DNA of 64,000 bases from Chitinophaga barathri (GTDB taxonomy: Bacteria > Bacteroidota > Bacteroidia > Chitinophagales > Chitinophagaceae), in the NCBI RefSeq assembly GCF_003807585.1, contig NZ_RMBX01000004.1:353972-417971 (forward strand), given 5' to 3'. Below, in pieces: positions 33,374 to 42,012 of the stretch (its first letter is position 1; every line of letters begins with the position of its first letter). Position numbers and translations under genes: made by a program. The notes beneath the pieces were generated by a model. The model was not told where the DNA came from. It saw only the letters and a list, made by a program, of their open reading frames with translations, and ran no database searches.

Positions 33374-35875
33374 CTACTTGTTGTCAGTAGTCTGGATACT
33401 CAACTCGTTTTTGCTTCCACGTATACTAACGTTATCGTTCTTGAGATATTGTCCGTATTTCTTTAATATGTCATCCGGCTGTTTTTGGCCGTTGATGAAG
33501 AGGGCGCCGTCTTTTTTTTCCACGTTATAGCTGGAATTACGGTCTATCAGCTTGTCTGATTCCAGGCCTTCCAGCAGCAGGCGGTAGTTTTTGTTTGTGG
33601 CTTCGGCCCTTTCGCGGTCATGTTGGGCCCGCTCACGTTGTCTTTCCGCCTGGAGTGCCTGTCTTTCACGGGCTTCTTCATTGATAGCCCTGGTCCTGGC
33701 CATGTTCTGCGCATGGATCTCCCTGGTCCTGGCTACGTTTTCGTCGTGGATGGCGCGTGTGCGGGCTACATTTTCGGCTTGCTGGGCGCGTACACGCTCC
33801 GCATTTACATACTGTTGGTCACGGGTGCGGGCAATGGCCCTTTCATGCGCATCACGGGTGCGGGCCCTGGCTTCTTCCGTCCTGCGATGGGCGTCTTCGT
33901 TGTTAGACCCGTCGTAGTCGAAGTTGTACTGGAAGCTGCTGTCCCATTTATGATTTTCCATGGCTTTTTTTACATCACTTTCGATCTTTTTCCAGTCGAT
34001 CTTGTCCATGGATTCTTTGATCTCTTTGCTCATTTTATCCCAGTCCTGGCTTTTCATCTGGTTCTTCATCTGCTCGCTGATCTTGTCCCACTGGATGTCT
34101 TTCATCTGTTTGGCGATATCGGCGTTCATCTTTTTCCAGTCGATGTTTTTCATGCCTTCGGCCATCTGTTTGTTCACCTTTTCCCAGTCCACGTTTTTCA
34201 TATTGGCCTGTATCTGGGCGTTCATCTTGCTCCAGTCGATCTTTGCAATGGCGTCCTGCGCTTTTTTCATCGCTTTGGCCATCTCGTCCTGGTTCACTTT
34301 GTATTGGAAACGCATGTTGGATTGCGCCTGCTGCATTTTGTAGAAAGACTCTTCCATCCGTTTGCGGTCCGCGGCGGGCATTTCGTCGATGCTGCTGTAT
34401 TCTTTTTTGACGCCCTTGTCATCTATGATAATGATCTTCTGACCGGGGGCAAGGGTATCGAAACTGTAACTGTAACTGCCGTTGTAACTGCCGCTGTAGT
34501 AGCTGCGGTTCCCATTCCCGTTCCAGTTACCATTATAGGCAACCCATTCCGGGGGAGTGGGAGGTGTGGGCGGAAGGGGCGGTGCTGCGGGCCTGGGCAT
34601 TGCTGACGGGCTCGGCGGAGCGGGCGGCAGTGGCGCTGCGGCCGGGAATGGATGGGGAGTGGGTGCCGCCGGCGGAACCGGAGGTGCCGGGGGCGATTCA
34701 AGGTCTTCGGCTATCGGCGGCGGTGGCGGCAGAGGCGGCGCGGGCACTACACCCGGCGTAACAGGCGCTTTTGCCGGAGCCGGAATGGTATCGCTGAAGA
34801 CAGACAGTTCTTTGGCGGGCAGTTCTTTTTCTTTTTTATCGTTTTTCCTGCCCGGATTCAGCCAGGCGATGGACACAAGGCCTGTCAGAATGATGAGCAA
34901 TGCCAGGAACCGCTGGCTATAATTGAGATTTTTCGTTTTCATTTCCATGATGCGTTTAATGCGATGAAGTAAGAAATGTTTATCATGCGCAGCCGCCATG
35001 GCCATCGGGTTAGCGGTGATCCGGTACTCCTCAAGCGCCACAAGGGCTTTGGCATAATGCATGGGCTGAACGGTGCCTGCGATCACCAGGTCGTCACAGC
35101 AATGTTCCCTTTCCTGGCGGATGTTCCGGGATATCCACCATACAAACGGGTTAAAGAACAGGATGGTTTCAACAATGGATTGGAAGATATTCAACAGATA
35201 ATCATTACGCTTGATGTGGGCGAGCTCGTGCAGCAGGATGGCTTCCAGCTGTTCAGGGCTCAGGTTGTTCACCATGGCGGCCGGCAGCAATATCACCGGT
35301 TTAAGAAAACCGATCATTACCGGCACCTGCAGGTGATCTGAAATAAATAACTGCACTTTTTTCGTGATCCCCAACCGCATGCCCAGCCCCCGCAGGTGCT
35401 GATCCCAGGCTTTGCCCATGGGCGTTACGCCCTGCTGGCGCACCTGGCGCAGCTGTGAAAGGTCCAGGCAGAGTTTGATCGTCATCACCGATACACCGAT
35501 GATATACACCGCCACCAGGATGGGAAAATAACTTTCCATGCCCGGGAACATCGTCTGCAGCCCGCTTTGTCTGGCAGGTGCCTGTTGTACCGCACGGGCG
35601 ATAAAAGCCGGGTCCAGGTTCAGCGTCACCGCCTGCAGCTCCTGTGCTTCCCGCAGGACAGACAGCTGGGTGTACAGCGTAGCCATAAACCAGCCGGTAA
35701 TGCCGGCCAGGCTCAGGTAAGACAGGTGGTATTTGATGGATGCGCTTGCCTGCGGCCAGAGCCAGAGCACAATACGCAGGCATGCGAATACAAAAAAGGC
35801 CTGCCAGAAGGAGTGCAGCAGCGTCCAGCCGAATGCACGAATCAGATCTTGGGTAAAAGGAAGCAACGAAGTCAT
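33374..35875 (-). CDS. M56 family (BlaR1/MecR1-like) membrane metallopeptidase with unusual repeat tail
   Basis: Inner-membrane sensor-protease of 833 residues. The N-terminal 350 residues have four membrane helices and the gluzincin motif HELAH at 216-220 in LLHELAHIKRNDYLLN. The family cuts the BlaI-type repressor when triggered. The outside part has no penicillin-binding domain; instead come a long Pro-rich stretch (about 365-450), a Gly/Tyr/Ser-rich stretch, six perfect-length 16-residue Trp repeats (547-642, consensus DWxKMNxxIxxxMKxI), and Arg/Ala/Glu-rich coiled coil with three 11-residue ENVARTRAIHD-type repeats at 701-733. The last 80 residues are globular-looking. Starts 10 bases after blaI. 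Confidence 0.9.
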   Translation of the reverse strand: MTSLLPFTQDLIRAFGWTLLHSFWQAFFVFACLRIVLWLWPQASASIKYHLSYLSLAGITGWFMATLYTQLSVLREAQELQAVTLNLDPAFIARAVQQAPARQSGLQTMFPGMESYFPILVAVYIIGVSVMTIKLCLDLSQLRQVRQQGVTPMGKAWDQHLRGLGMRLGITKKVQLFISDHLQVPVMIGFLKPVILLPAAMVNNLSPEQLEAILLHELAHIKRNDYLLNIFQSIVETILFFNPFVWWISRNIRQEREHCCDDLVIAGTVQPMHYAKALVALEEYRITANPMAMAAAHDKHFLLHRIKRIMEMKTKNLNYSQRFLALLIILTGLVSIAWLNPGRKNDKKEKELPAKELSVFSDTIPAPAKAPVTPGVVPAPPLPPPPPIAEDLESPPAPPVPPAAPTPHPFPAAAPLPPAPPSPSAMPRPAAPPLPPTPPTPPEWVAYNGNWNGNGNRSYYSGSYNGSYSYSFDTLAPGQKIIIIDDKGVKKEYSSIDEMPAADRKRMEESFYKMQQAQSNMRFQYKVNQDEMAKAMKKAQDAIAKIDWSKMNAQIQANMKNVDWEKVNKQMAEGMKNIDWKKMNADIAKQMKDIQWDKISEQMKNQMKSQDWDKMSKEIKESMDKIDWKKIESDVKKAMENHKWDSSFQYNFDYDGSNNEDAHRRTEEARARTRDAHERAIARTRDQQYVNAERVRAQQAENVARTRAIHDENVARTREIHAQNMARTRAINEEARERQALQAERQRERAQHDRERAEATNKNYRLLLEGLESDKLIDRNSSYNVEKKDGALFINGQKQPDDILKKYGQYLKNDNVSIRGSKNELSIQTTDNK
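33950..34237 (-). repeat. Six in-frame 48-bp repeats in the M56 peptidase gene
   Basis: Encodes six exactly 16-residue units with Trp at the second position of each (DWSKMNAQ, DWEKVNKQ, DWKKMNAD, QWDKISEQ, DWDKMSKE, DWKKIESD openings). They are diverged at DNA level, so old rather than newly expanded. Confidence 0.85.
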
Positions 35876-35885
35876 GGCAAAATGT

Positions 35886-36269
35886 TTATTTCTGCTTTTT
35901 TTCCATTTCGTTCAGGTATTGCCGGATCATGTCCAGCTCCTCTGGGGAGGAACGGTGATGACCCAAAGCCTGCATCACCAGTTGTGAGGCAGAGCCTTTA
36001 AAAACGGTATCTATCATTTTGTTCAGCAACTGCCGTTGGGTAAGCTCCCGGTCCACCGCCGCCTCGTAAATATGCGTTTTGGCGCTGGCGTCCCGCGTCA
36101 CCAATCCTTTTTCATGCATGATCTGCATCAGCTTCAGGGTAGTGGTATAACCCGCTTCCTTCTGCTGCTCCAGTATCTCATGTATTTCCCTTACCGTACT
36201 GGCGCCTCTTTCCCAGAGGATAGCCAGTATCTCCAGTTCACTTTCCGTAGGCTTGATGGGCTTGTTCAT
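35886..36269 (-). CDS. BlaI/MecI/CopY family transcriptional repressor
   Basis: Protein of 127 residues with an N-terminal winged helix (PTESELEILAILWERGASTVREIHEI, GYTTTLKLMQIMHEKGLVTR) and C-terminal dimerisation helices. It represses its operon until the adjacent M56 peptidase cleaves it. Two operator palindromes lie just upstream. No beta-lactamase gene is beside it, so the regulated target is probably the pair itself and genes elsewhere. Confidence 0.93.
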   Translation of the reverse strand: MNKPIKPTESELEILAILWERGASTVREIHEILEQQKEAGYTTTLKLMQIMHEKGLVTRDASAKTHIYEAAVDRELTQRQLLNKMIDTVFKGSASQLVMQALGHHRSSPEELDMIRQYLNEMEKKQK

Positions 36270-36296
36270 GTGATTTGTATTGTAATGATCTCTTTG

Positions 36297-36336
36297 TACG
36301 AATATCTTCGTAAACGAATGTACGACACTTTTCGTA
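36297..36336 (-). promoter_or_regulatory. Paired operator palindromes upstream of BlaI-like gene
   Basis: TACGAATATCTTCGTA (36297-36312) is a perfect inverted repeat; TACGACACTTTTCGTA (36321-36336) is the same with one mismatch. Both have TACGA-N6-TCGTA and are 24 bp apart centre to centre. They are the likely binding sites of the BlaI-like repressor for autoregulation. Confidence 0.8.
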
Positions 36337-36354
36337 ATAACAAAACTTACCCTG

Positions 36355-37257
36355 TTATTTTTGGATAAATGGTATTCCGGGAGGAGGAGCGGAAGCCTTG
36401 CGGGCCGCTTCCCTCAATTGCCGGGTGGTTTGCCTGCTGCCGTCCGGGCTCCAGCCCGGGGCGCCAAACAGATAATGCCAGGCATCGCGCCAGGAGCGGG
36501 CTTTGCGGAGGTCTTTCCCGATGGAAGCCCATTCGTGGGTGGCTATCTTTAATGGATTGTAGGTATGAATGTTCGACGTAAGCCCGTACACCGGTTTTTC
36601 CTCTTCCGGCTGAAAGGTGCCGAACATCCGGTCCCAGATGATGAGCACGCCGGCATGGTTCTTATCCAGGTACTTCAGGTCGGAGGAATGATGGACGCGG
36701 TGATGGGAAGGCGTGTTCAGCACAAACTCCAGCGGCCTGGGGAGTTTGTGGATAGCTTCCGTATGGATCCAGAACTGGTAAATGAGGCTGATGGCCTGCA
36801 TGGTCATGACCATGGCGGGATGAAAACCCACCAGCGGCATCCAGCACCAGAAAAGGAAAGTGCCGGTAAGGTTGCCCGTCCAGGTCTGGCGGAGGGCGGT
36901 GGAAAGGTTGTAACGGCGGCTGGAATGATGAATGACGTGGCTGGCCCAGTAAAAACGGATGTTGTGACTGAACCGGTGGAACCAGTAATAAGTGATGTCG
37001 TCCGCAAAAAAACACAGCGCCCATACCCACCAGAGGCTGGCGTCGAGGGTGAAGAGGCGGAACTGGTAAACGAAGTCGTAAATAAGGTAGATGACGCCTT
37101 TGATAAAAAGGCCGATAAACACGTTCCCAAGGCCCATGGCGATGCTGCTTGCCGCGTCTTTGGTTTCGCAAAGGTTGCGGTGGCTCCAGGCCGAGAAGAT
37201 CACTTCCGCGAGCAGCAGCAGTACAAAACCAGGTATAGCTAAATGTATCGGGTCCAT
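36355..37257 (-). CDS. Sterol desaturase/fatty acid hydroxylase family protein
   Basis: Integral membrane di-iron oxygenase of 300 residues. The three His clusters that hold the iron are present: HRFSH (in YYWFHRFSHNIRFYW), HVIHHSS and PSHHRVHHSS, between four to five membrane helices. In bacteria these enzymes modify carotenoids, sphingolipids or other lipids; the substrate is not clear from the context. Confidence 0.9.
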   Translation of the reverse strand: MDPIHLAIPGFVLLLLAEVIFSAWSHRNLCETKDAASSIAMGLGNVFIGLFIKGVIYLIYDFVYQFRLFTLDASLWWVWALCFFADDITYYWFHRFSHNIRFYWASHVIHHSSRRYNLSTALRQTWTGNLTGTFLFWCWMPLVGFHPAMVMTMQAISLIYQFWIHTEAIHKLPRPLEFVLNTPSHHRVHHSSDLKYLDKNHAGVLIIWDRMFGTFQPEEEKPVYGLTSNIHTYNPLKIATHEWASIGKDLRKARSWRDAWHYLFGAPGWSPDGSRQTTRQLREAARKASAPPPGIPFIQK

Positions 37258-37384
37258 TGGTTACGGATTACGAATGGAGGTGATATTCCTTTTGCCAAAA
37301 GTTACTGAATATCTGTGGAATTCAGGCGACATTTCCTAAAAACTCCCGCCCCCCATCCGCTATCCGTAAGAAGTTCTGAAAGAA

Positions 37385-37413
37385 CCTGCCCCACTTACCT
37401 GAAGTGAGGCAGG
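37385..37413 (-). terminator. Hairpin downstream of the outer-membrane protein gene
   Basis: CCTGCCCCACTT (37385-37396) and AAGTGAGGCAGG (37402-37413) pair with one mismatch; on the minus strand TTCTTTCAG follows. A weak terminator for the gene ending at 37444. Confidence 0.55.
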
Positions 37414-37443
37414 ATTCATATGCATGGTTTCAGTCAGCCGGTA

Positions 37444-38064
37444 TTAAAACCTGCCTGCTTTGATGGTAAAGTGCGCAGCCGGGCCGCTCAGCTTTTCGTC
37501 TGTAATGCCCGTGGTATTTGAGCCGCTTACGAACCGGTACGATCCGCCCACAGCCAGGCGTAGGTAGGAGGTGATATTCATTTCAAAGTTCACATGCGGC
37601 TCGCCTACAAAAAAGCCGCTATAGTCGATACTTTCAGTCTCATCATACCCTTTGTACCGTTCGTTTTTCATCACACCGCCGCCGCCGATCAGGGCGCCTA
37701 CGGCCATATGGAAAAGTTTATTGGATCTGATGGTGTATTCGGGCACAAAGCCGGTATACCACATGTTCCAGTAAAGAGTAGGGTCCAGCGCATTGGTGCG
37801 GGGCGCTTCGATATTGTTCACGAGGGCATATGCGCCAGCTCCCAGCATCAGCCTGCTGTTCAGCATCACGCCGGCGTAGCCGCCCAGCAGGATGCCCAGC
37901 TGATCGTCGAAAGTGGTGAACTTGATGCCGGGCGCACCGAAACCGCCTACCCGGATCTTTGTATTGCCTCTTCCCGCGAGGCTCTCGATGGGGGCGTCTT
38001 GTGCAAACCCAAAGTGGGAGAGCAATACCGCCGCTGTCATGAAAAGTAACTTCCTCATTTTCAT
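37444..38064 (-). CDS. Hypothetical outer-membrane beta-barrel protein
   Basis: Protein of 206 residues with a signal peptide (cleaved near GFAQ) and alternating beta strands with Gly/aromatic girdles (IRVGGFGAPGIKFTTF, LRLAVGGSYRFVSG, AAHFTIKAGRF end). The C-terminal Phe fits outer-membrane insertion. Specific role unknown. It follows the DUF4249 and receptor genes in the same direction but a hairpin at 38126-38158 separates them. Confidence 0.7.
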   Translation of the reverse strand: MKMRKLLFMTAAVLLSHFGFAQDAPIESLAGRGNTKIRVGGFGAPGIKFTTFDDQLGILLGGYAGVMLNSRLMLGAGAYALVNNIEAPRTNALDPTLYWNMWYTGFVPEYTIRSNKLFHMAVGALIGGGGVMKNERYKGYDETESIDYSGFFVGEPHVNFEMNITSYLRLAVGGSYRFVSGSNTTGITDEKLSGPAAHFTIKAGRF

Positions 38065-38115
38065 AATTAACGTGTTTAAGATTGTTCTGTCTTTTTGGGG
38101 GGATTGTTTTTTAGT

Positions 38116-38158
38116 TGTGATATCACAGGCCCGCCTATAAGTGCTTAGCGGGCCCGTG
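38116..38158 (-). terminator. Palindrome and hairpin between the DUF4249 and outer-membrane protein genes
   Basis: GGCCCGC/GCGGGCC (38128-38134 and 38148-38154) forms a hairpin downstream of the DUF4249 gene, without an immediate T tract. Beside it is a 12-bp palindrome TGTGATATCACA (38116-38127), which could be an operator for the next gene. Confidence 0.5.
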
Positions 38159-38167
38159 TTGTATTAT

Positions 38168-39118
38168 TTAGTGAAGCATTACGCGTTCCTTGAACTGTAC
38201 GGCGGAGGTGCCGAACCAGCCCAGTACCTTCGCTTTGCTGCCGGTATTGACGTTTTTGAGATTGCTCGGCACATTGGCGAGGATTTCGGCAAACAGGCCG
38301 CCGTTATTCAGCTGCGACTGTACCATTTCCAGGAAGTCGTGGCTGGGCTCCGTCACGGAAGCAAGGCGCACGATCACTTTTTCGTTCAGCAGGAAAGGTT
38401 TGTCCTCGCGGGTGATCGCTTCGCTGAGCGGGTAAATGAACACGGAGCCGTCCGCTACTTCCGCCTCAAATGAACCGTCTATCGCAAAAGCATCCGCCAC
38501 GCGGTTGTCTGTATTGTTGCGGTAGCTGCGGATCCAGTAATAGTCCGTAGCGCCGGCGATGTCTTTGCCATACCAGCGGGCGTAGAACCCTTCTTCGCCG
38601 CTTGCGGCGTTTTCCGCGGTCTTAAACTCGTAGCTGATAGAATCTATCACCGGCACTCTTTTGAGCGTGTCTATGGCCTCAAAAGTGGATTCTTTCAGCT
38701 CCACGCGCAGCTTGTATATATGCCCCACCACGCCGATGCTCACCGCGGCACCCGGATCGTTGCTGTATTTGCCATTGGCAAAAGCAAAGGGATACACCTG
38801 CCCGCTGGTCATGTCGGTAAGTGTTACCACGGCGTCGCTTACAATCGGAGCGGGCGCCTGGTTCGTATAAGGCACGCTCTGGGTGATCCGGAAGTCCTGC
38901 CTGCCGGGCGTGTTCGTAAGCCATGCGTCTACTACCGTATACGTTTTGCCTTCCGGCACTTCCACGTCTATTACATCCTCACAGGCGGTAAAAGCCGCGG
39001 CGGTAAAAAGGATAGCGAATATTTTGCCCGGTTTGATCCGTGCAAATATGCCTTTTAAAGGCCGGATAGAACCTCGCTGTTCTCTCTGTGTATTGTATGT
39101 TATATTGCTCGGTTTCAT
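38168..39118 (-). CDS. DUF4249 lipoprotein, partner of TonB-dependent receptor
   Basis: Predicted lipoprotein of 316 residues. The N-terminus has a 34-residue basic extension before the hydrophobic segment FAILFTAAAFTAC, with Cys46 as lipid site (CEDVIDVEVPEGKTY follows, typical of DUF4249). The start may be later than drawn because such an extension is unusual. It lies 24 bases after the receptor gene and is presumed to be its surface-exposed partner. Confidence 0.85.
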   Translation of the reverse strand: MKPSNITYNTQREQRGSIRPLKGIFARIKPGKIFAILFTAAAFTACEDVIDVEVPEGKTYTVVDAWLTNTPGRQDFRITQSVPYTNQAPAPIVSDAVVTLTDMTSGQVYPFAFANGKYSNDPGAAVSIGVVGHIYKLRVELKESTFEAIDTLKRVPVIDSISYEFKTAENAASGEEGFYARWYGKDIAGATDYYWIRSYRNNTDNRVADAFAIDGSFEAEVADGSVFIYPLSEAITREDKPFLLNEKVIVRLASVTEPSHDFLEMVQSQLNNGGLFAEILANVPSNLKNVNTGSKAKVLGWFGTSAVQFKERVMLH

Positions 39119-39142
39119 ATAATCGAATGCTTTTGCGGATAA

Positions 39143-41515
39143 TTAGAATTTGAAGTTGTAAGTGATCCCCGGAATGATGGAGCCGATGATGGACAAACGC
39201 ACGGCTTCTTTTTTGCCTGGATCGTCGGGATTCTGGCGGAAGTACACGGTGTAGGCGTTTCTGCGGGCATACACGTTGTACAGGGAAAATACCCATTCGC
39301 CTTTCCAGCGTTTCAGCTGCTTGCCTTTGTAGGTAACGGAAAGATCAAGACGGTGGAAGGGTTTCAGGCGGTAGTTATTCCTTTTTTCGGTGGTGTTGTA
39401 AGGAATGTCCCAATCCTGGAACTCCAGGCGCGCGTCCGCAAAGGTAGCGGGCGTGCCGGATGCGAATACCCAGTTGCCGCTGAGGCTGAGGCGTTTGGTG
39501 AACTCATGGCTTACCACTACGTTCACATTGTGGGTGCGGTCGTAACGGTTGGTGAACCACTCGTTCAGGCTCAGCCCGGGCGTCTGGCGCTCTGAGCGGC
39601 TGAGGGTATAACTTACCCAGCCTGTCGTATTGCCGATATCTTTTTTCACATACAGCTCCAGGCCATAGGCGCGGCCTTTGGAAGCCAGCAGGTCACCTTC
39701 GATGAACTCGTTCAGGTCAAGGTCCGCATCGTCTATATAATCCAGCTGGTTTTCCATTTTTTTGTAGAACACTTCAGCGGATACTTCAAACTGGTCACCG
39801 GGGGCGTTGTAGAAATAACCCGCGGTTACCTGGTCTGTCACCTGCGGCTTCACGTTGTTGGATACGGGCGTCCAGATGTCCACCGGAGTGGGGGATGCGG
39901 TGTTGCTCAGCTGGTGCATGTATTGCGCGCTGCGGCTGTATGCCACTTTCACGGCGGAAGTGCTGTTGAGGGCGTAACGGGCGGAAAGCCTCGGCTCGAA
40001 GTTGTAATAGTCGGCGATGGTTTTGCCGCTTTCGAAATCCTGTGTGCCGGTGAAACGTTTACGGATACCGGCCGTTGTGTCCGCATAATAATAAGCGGTG
40101 CCTTTGCCGCGGAACTGGAAGCCGGAGTAACGTACGCCATACTGGATGCCGAACTTAGTGCCGATCTTCAGCTCATGGTCGAGATAAACGGCTCCTTCGA
40201 TGGAGTTTTTATCTCTCAGCGTCTTGACTACCTCGCGGTCGTCTTCGCGGGAAGTACCGGTGCCGGGTTTAAAGGTATAATAGGTGCCCTGTACGCCGAA
40301 ATGCAGGGTGTTGTTGGAATTGATGTAGTAGGTGAAAGCCGGTTTCACGCCGTAGTTGATGATGTTGGACGTCCATTTGAACTGCTGTTTCACCGGTTCG
40401 TCCTCGTCTGTTTTAAAGTCCAGGCTATAACTGTATTTTGTATAATAAGTGGTCAGGTTGAGGAAGAGTCGGTTGTTGAAGATGTGGTTCCAGCGGATGG
40501 AAGCTGTGTTGTTACCCCAGTTCATGTTTGCCGTGCCGCCAAACCCGAACACGTCGCGGCCGAAGTAGGTGCTGACGAACAGGTTGTTGTTTTTGTTCAG
40601 GTTGAAGTTCACCTTGGCCGTAACGTCGTAGAAGTACAGCTTGGTATCTTCCATATCGCCTTTCAGGAAAGGTTTCATGAGTACGTCCATGTAGGAGCGG
40701 CGGGCTGCCACGATGAAAGAGGATTTGTCTTTCTGGAGAGGCCCTTCTATCGCCAGGCGGCTGAAGATGTTGCCGATACCGCCGGTGAGGCCGAATTTCT
40801 GGTTGTTCCCGTCCTTCATCCTGATATCGAGCACGGAGGAGGTTCTGCCGCCGTATTCAGCAGGGAAGCCGCCTTTGATCAGGTTGATGTTTTTTACGGC
40901 GTCCGGGTTAAATACAGAGAAAAAACCGAGCATGTGGGTGGAGTTGTACACGGGCGCTTCATCGAGCAGGATGAGGTTTTCGTCGCCGTTACCGCCGCGT
41001 ACGTTGAAGCTGGCCGCGCCTTCGCCCACGGTATTTACACCGGGCAGGGTCTGGATGGTGCGGATCACGTCCACTTCACCCATGAGGGTAGGCAGCTTCC
41101 TGATCTCGGAAATATCCAGCTTGTTCACGCTGGTATTGAGGGTATTGATATTTTTTTCCTGCTGTTTGCTGGTGATCACCACCTCGTTCAGCTGGCGGTC
41201 CGACTGGGCAAGTTTAATGTCATGTCTTTTGTTGGAAGTGAGGTTCACGGTGAATTTCTGGGCGGTGTACCCCATGTAGGAAAACTGAATTTCATGTGTT
41301 CCCGCGGGCAGCGTCAGCGAATAAAACCCGTATTCGTTGGTCACGGTGCCTACCGAAGTGCCGGGCTTGCCGATGGAGATCCCGATGAGGGATTCGCCGG
41401 ATTGCGCGTCTTTTACGTAGCCGCTGATGGTAAAACGTTGCTGTTGTGCCGATGAACTGAATGCTGTCAGCATTAACAAGCAAAAGGGCATAAGCCAGTT
41501 TGCGATCCTTTTCAT
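39143..41515 (-). CDS. TonB-dependent receptor with carboxypeptidase-like domain
   Basis: Outer-membrane receptor of 790 residues. Signal peptide 1-23 (cleaved near SSAQ); carboxypeptidase-regulatory-like domain about 27-105 (ISGYVKDAQSGESLIGISI, VTNEYGFYSLTLPAGTHEI); plug about 125-235 (LPTLMGEVDVIRTIQTLPGV, GAASFNVRGGNGDENLILLD, KGGFPAEYGGRTSSVLDIRM); then a 22-strand-type barrel ending ITYNFKF. Substrate unknown; the DUF4249 partner follows. A TACTTTCG -7-like box lies at 41576-41583. Confidence 0.94.
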   Translation of the reverse strand: MKRIANWLMPFCLLMLTAFSSSAQQQRFTISGYVKDAQSGESLIGISIGKPGTSVGTVTNEYGFYSLTLPAGTHEIQFSYMGYTAQKFTVNLTSNKRHDIKLAQSDRQLNEVVITSKQQEKNINTLNTSVNKLDISEIRKLPTLMGEVDVIRTIQTLPGVNTVGEGAASFNVRGGNGDENLILLDEAPVYNSTHMLGFFSVFNPDAVKNINLIKGGFPAEYGGRTSSVLDIRMKDGNNQKFGLTGGIGNIFSRLAIEGPLQKDKSSFIVAARRSYMDVLMKPFLKGDMEDTKLYFYDVTAKVNFNLNKNNNLFVSTYFGRDVFGFGGTANMNWGNNTASIRWNHIFNNRLFLNLTTYYTKYSYSLDFKTDEDEPVKQQFKWTSNIINYGVKPAFTYYINSNNTLHFGVQGTYYTFKPGTGTSREDDREVVKTLRDKNSIEGAVYLDHELKIGTKFGIQYGVRYSGFQFRGKGTAYYYADTTAGIRKRFTGTQDFESGKTIADYYNFEPRLSARYALNSTSAVKVAYSRSAQYMHQLSNTASPTPVDIWTPVSNNVKPQVTDQVTAGYFYNAPGDQFEVSAEVFYKKMENQLDYIDDADLDLNEFIEGDLLASKGRAYGLELYVKKDIGNTTGWVSYTLSRSERQTPGLSLNEWFTNRYDRTHNVNVVVSHEFTKRLSLSGNWVFASGTPATFADARLEFQDWDIPYNTTEKRNNYRLKPFHRLDLSVTYKGKQLKRWKGEWVFSLYNVYARRNAYTVYFRQNPDDPGKKEAVRLSIIGSIIPGITYNFKF

Positions 41516-41705
41516 TTGGTTTTCAGGTTTTTATATGTTAAATGGGGAAAAGGGAAGGTGGTTTCCGTCGTTTTCCGAAAGTATGACGTGCAAAATAGAA
41601 CATACCCCTATGGGAAATAAATAAATCACATATTCGTATTGTACGTGGGGGAGGGGTCAACTGACAAACGTCATGTTTTTTCCGGTAAATAGAGTGCAAT
41701 TTTAA

Positions 41706-41918
41706 TTATTCCAGAACGGAACACTGGTAGCCGAGGCTGCATACGAGGGTGATCACATGTTGTTCTTCCAGTTGCTGGCTTACTACCACGCGCAGCACCT
41801 TGTCGCAATCTTCCAGGTCCAGCGTGCAGGCGGTAACAGGGAACCGTACGGAAACCGCGTCTATTACCTTGATTTTATCCTGCAGGGTAGAGATATTTGT
41901 TTTGAAGATCCCGATCAT
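41706..41918 (-). CDS. Small conserved-type protein, 70 residues
   Basis: A short protein with the pattern MIGIFKTNIS near the start and LDLEDCDKVLRV in the middle, which I recall from small Bacteroidota proteins of HMA-like ferredoxin fold (strand-helix-strand; the LEDCD segment is the hallmark). This is from memory of the family, not a search. Function unknown. It is transcribed divergently from the AraC-type regulator gene, whose operator-like repeat lies between them. Confidence 0.7.
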   Translation of the reverse strand: MIGIFKTNISTLQDKIKVIDAVSVRFPVTACTLDLEDCDKVLRVVVSQQLEEQHVITLVCSLGYQCSVLE

Positions 41919-41978
41919 GTGTCTAATTTGATAATTTCACACAAAATTCGGACCCGCACGGCAAACCTGCTTATACCA

Positions 41979-42012
41979 AACGGATTATTATTTATACTTA
42001 ACGGATTATTAT
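41979..42012 (+). promoter_or_regulatory. 13-bp direct repeat, 21-bp spacing, at the AraC gene start
   Basis: AACGGATTATTAT occurs at 41979-41991 and again at 42000-42012, two helical turns apart, the second copy covering the start codon. Direct repeats of this spacing are the typical site of AraC-type regulators. Confidence 0.65.

Noticed and set aside
38116..38127. TGTGATATCACA as a CRP site
   Set aside because: CRP sites have six bases between TGTGA and TCACA; here there are two, so it is only noted as a palindrome.
39914..41455. 513-codon open frame antisense to the TonB receptor
   Set aside because: Exactly opposite a well-supported receptor gene; low-complexity His/Gly/Val-rich translation with no family resemblance.
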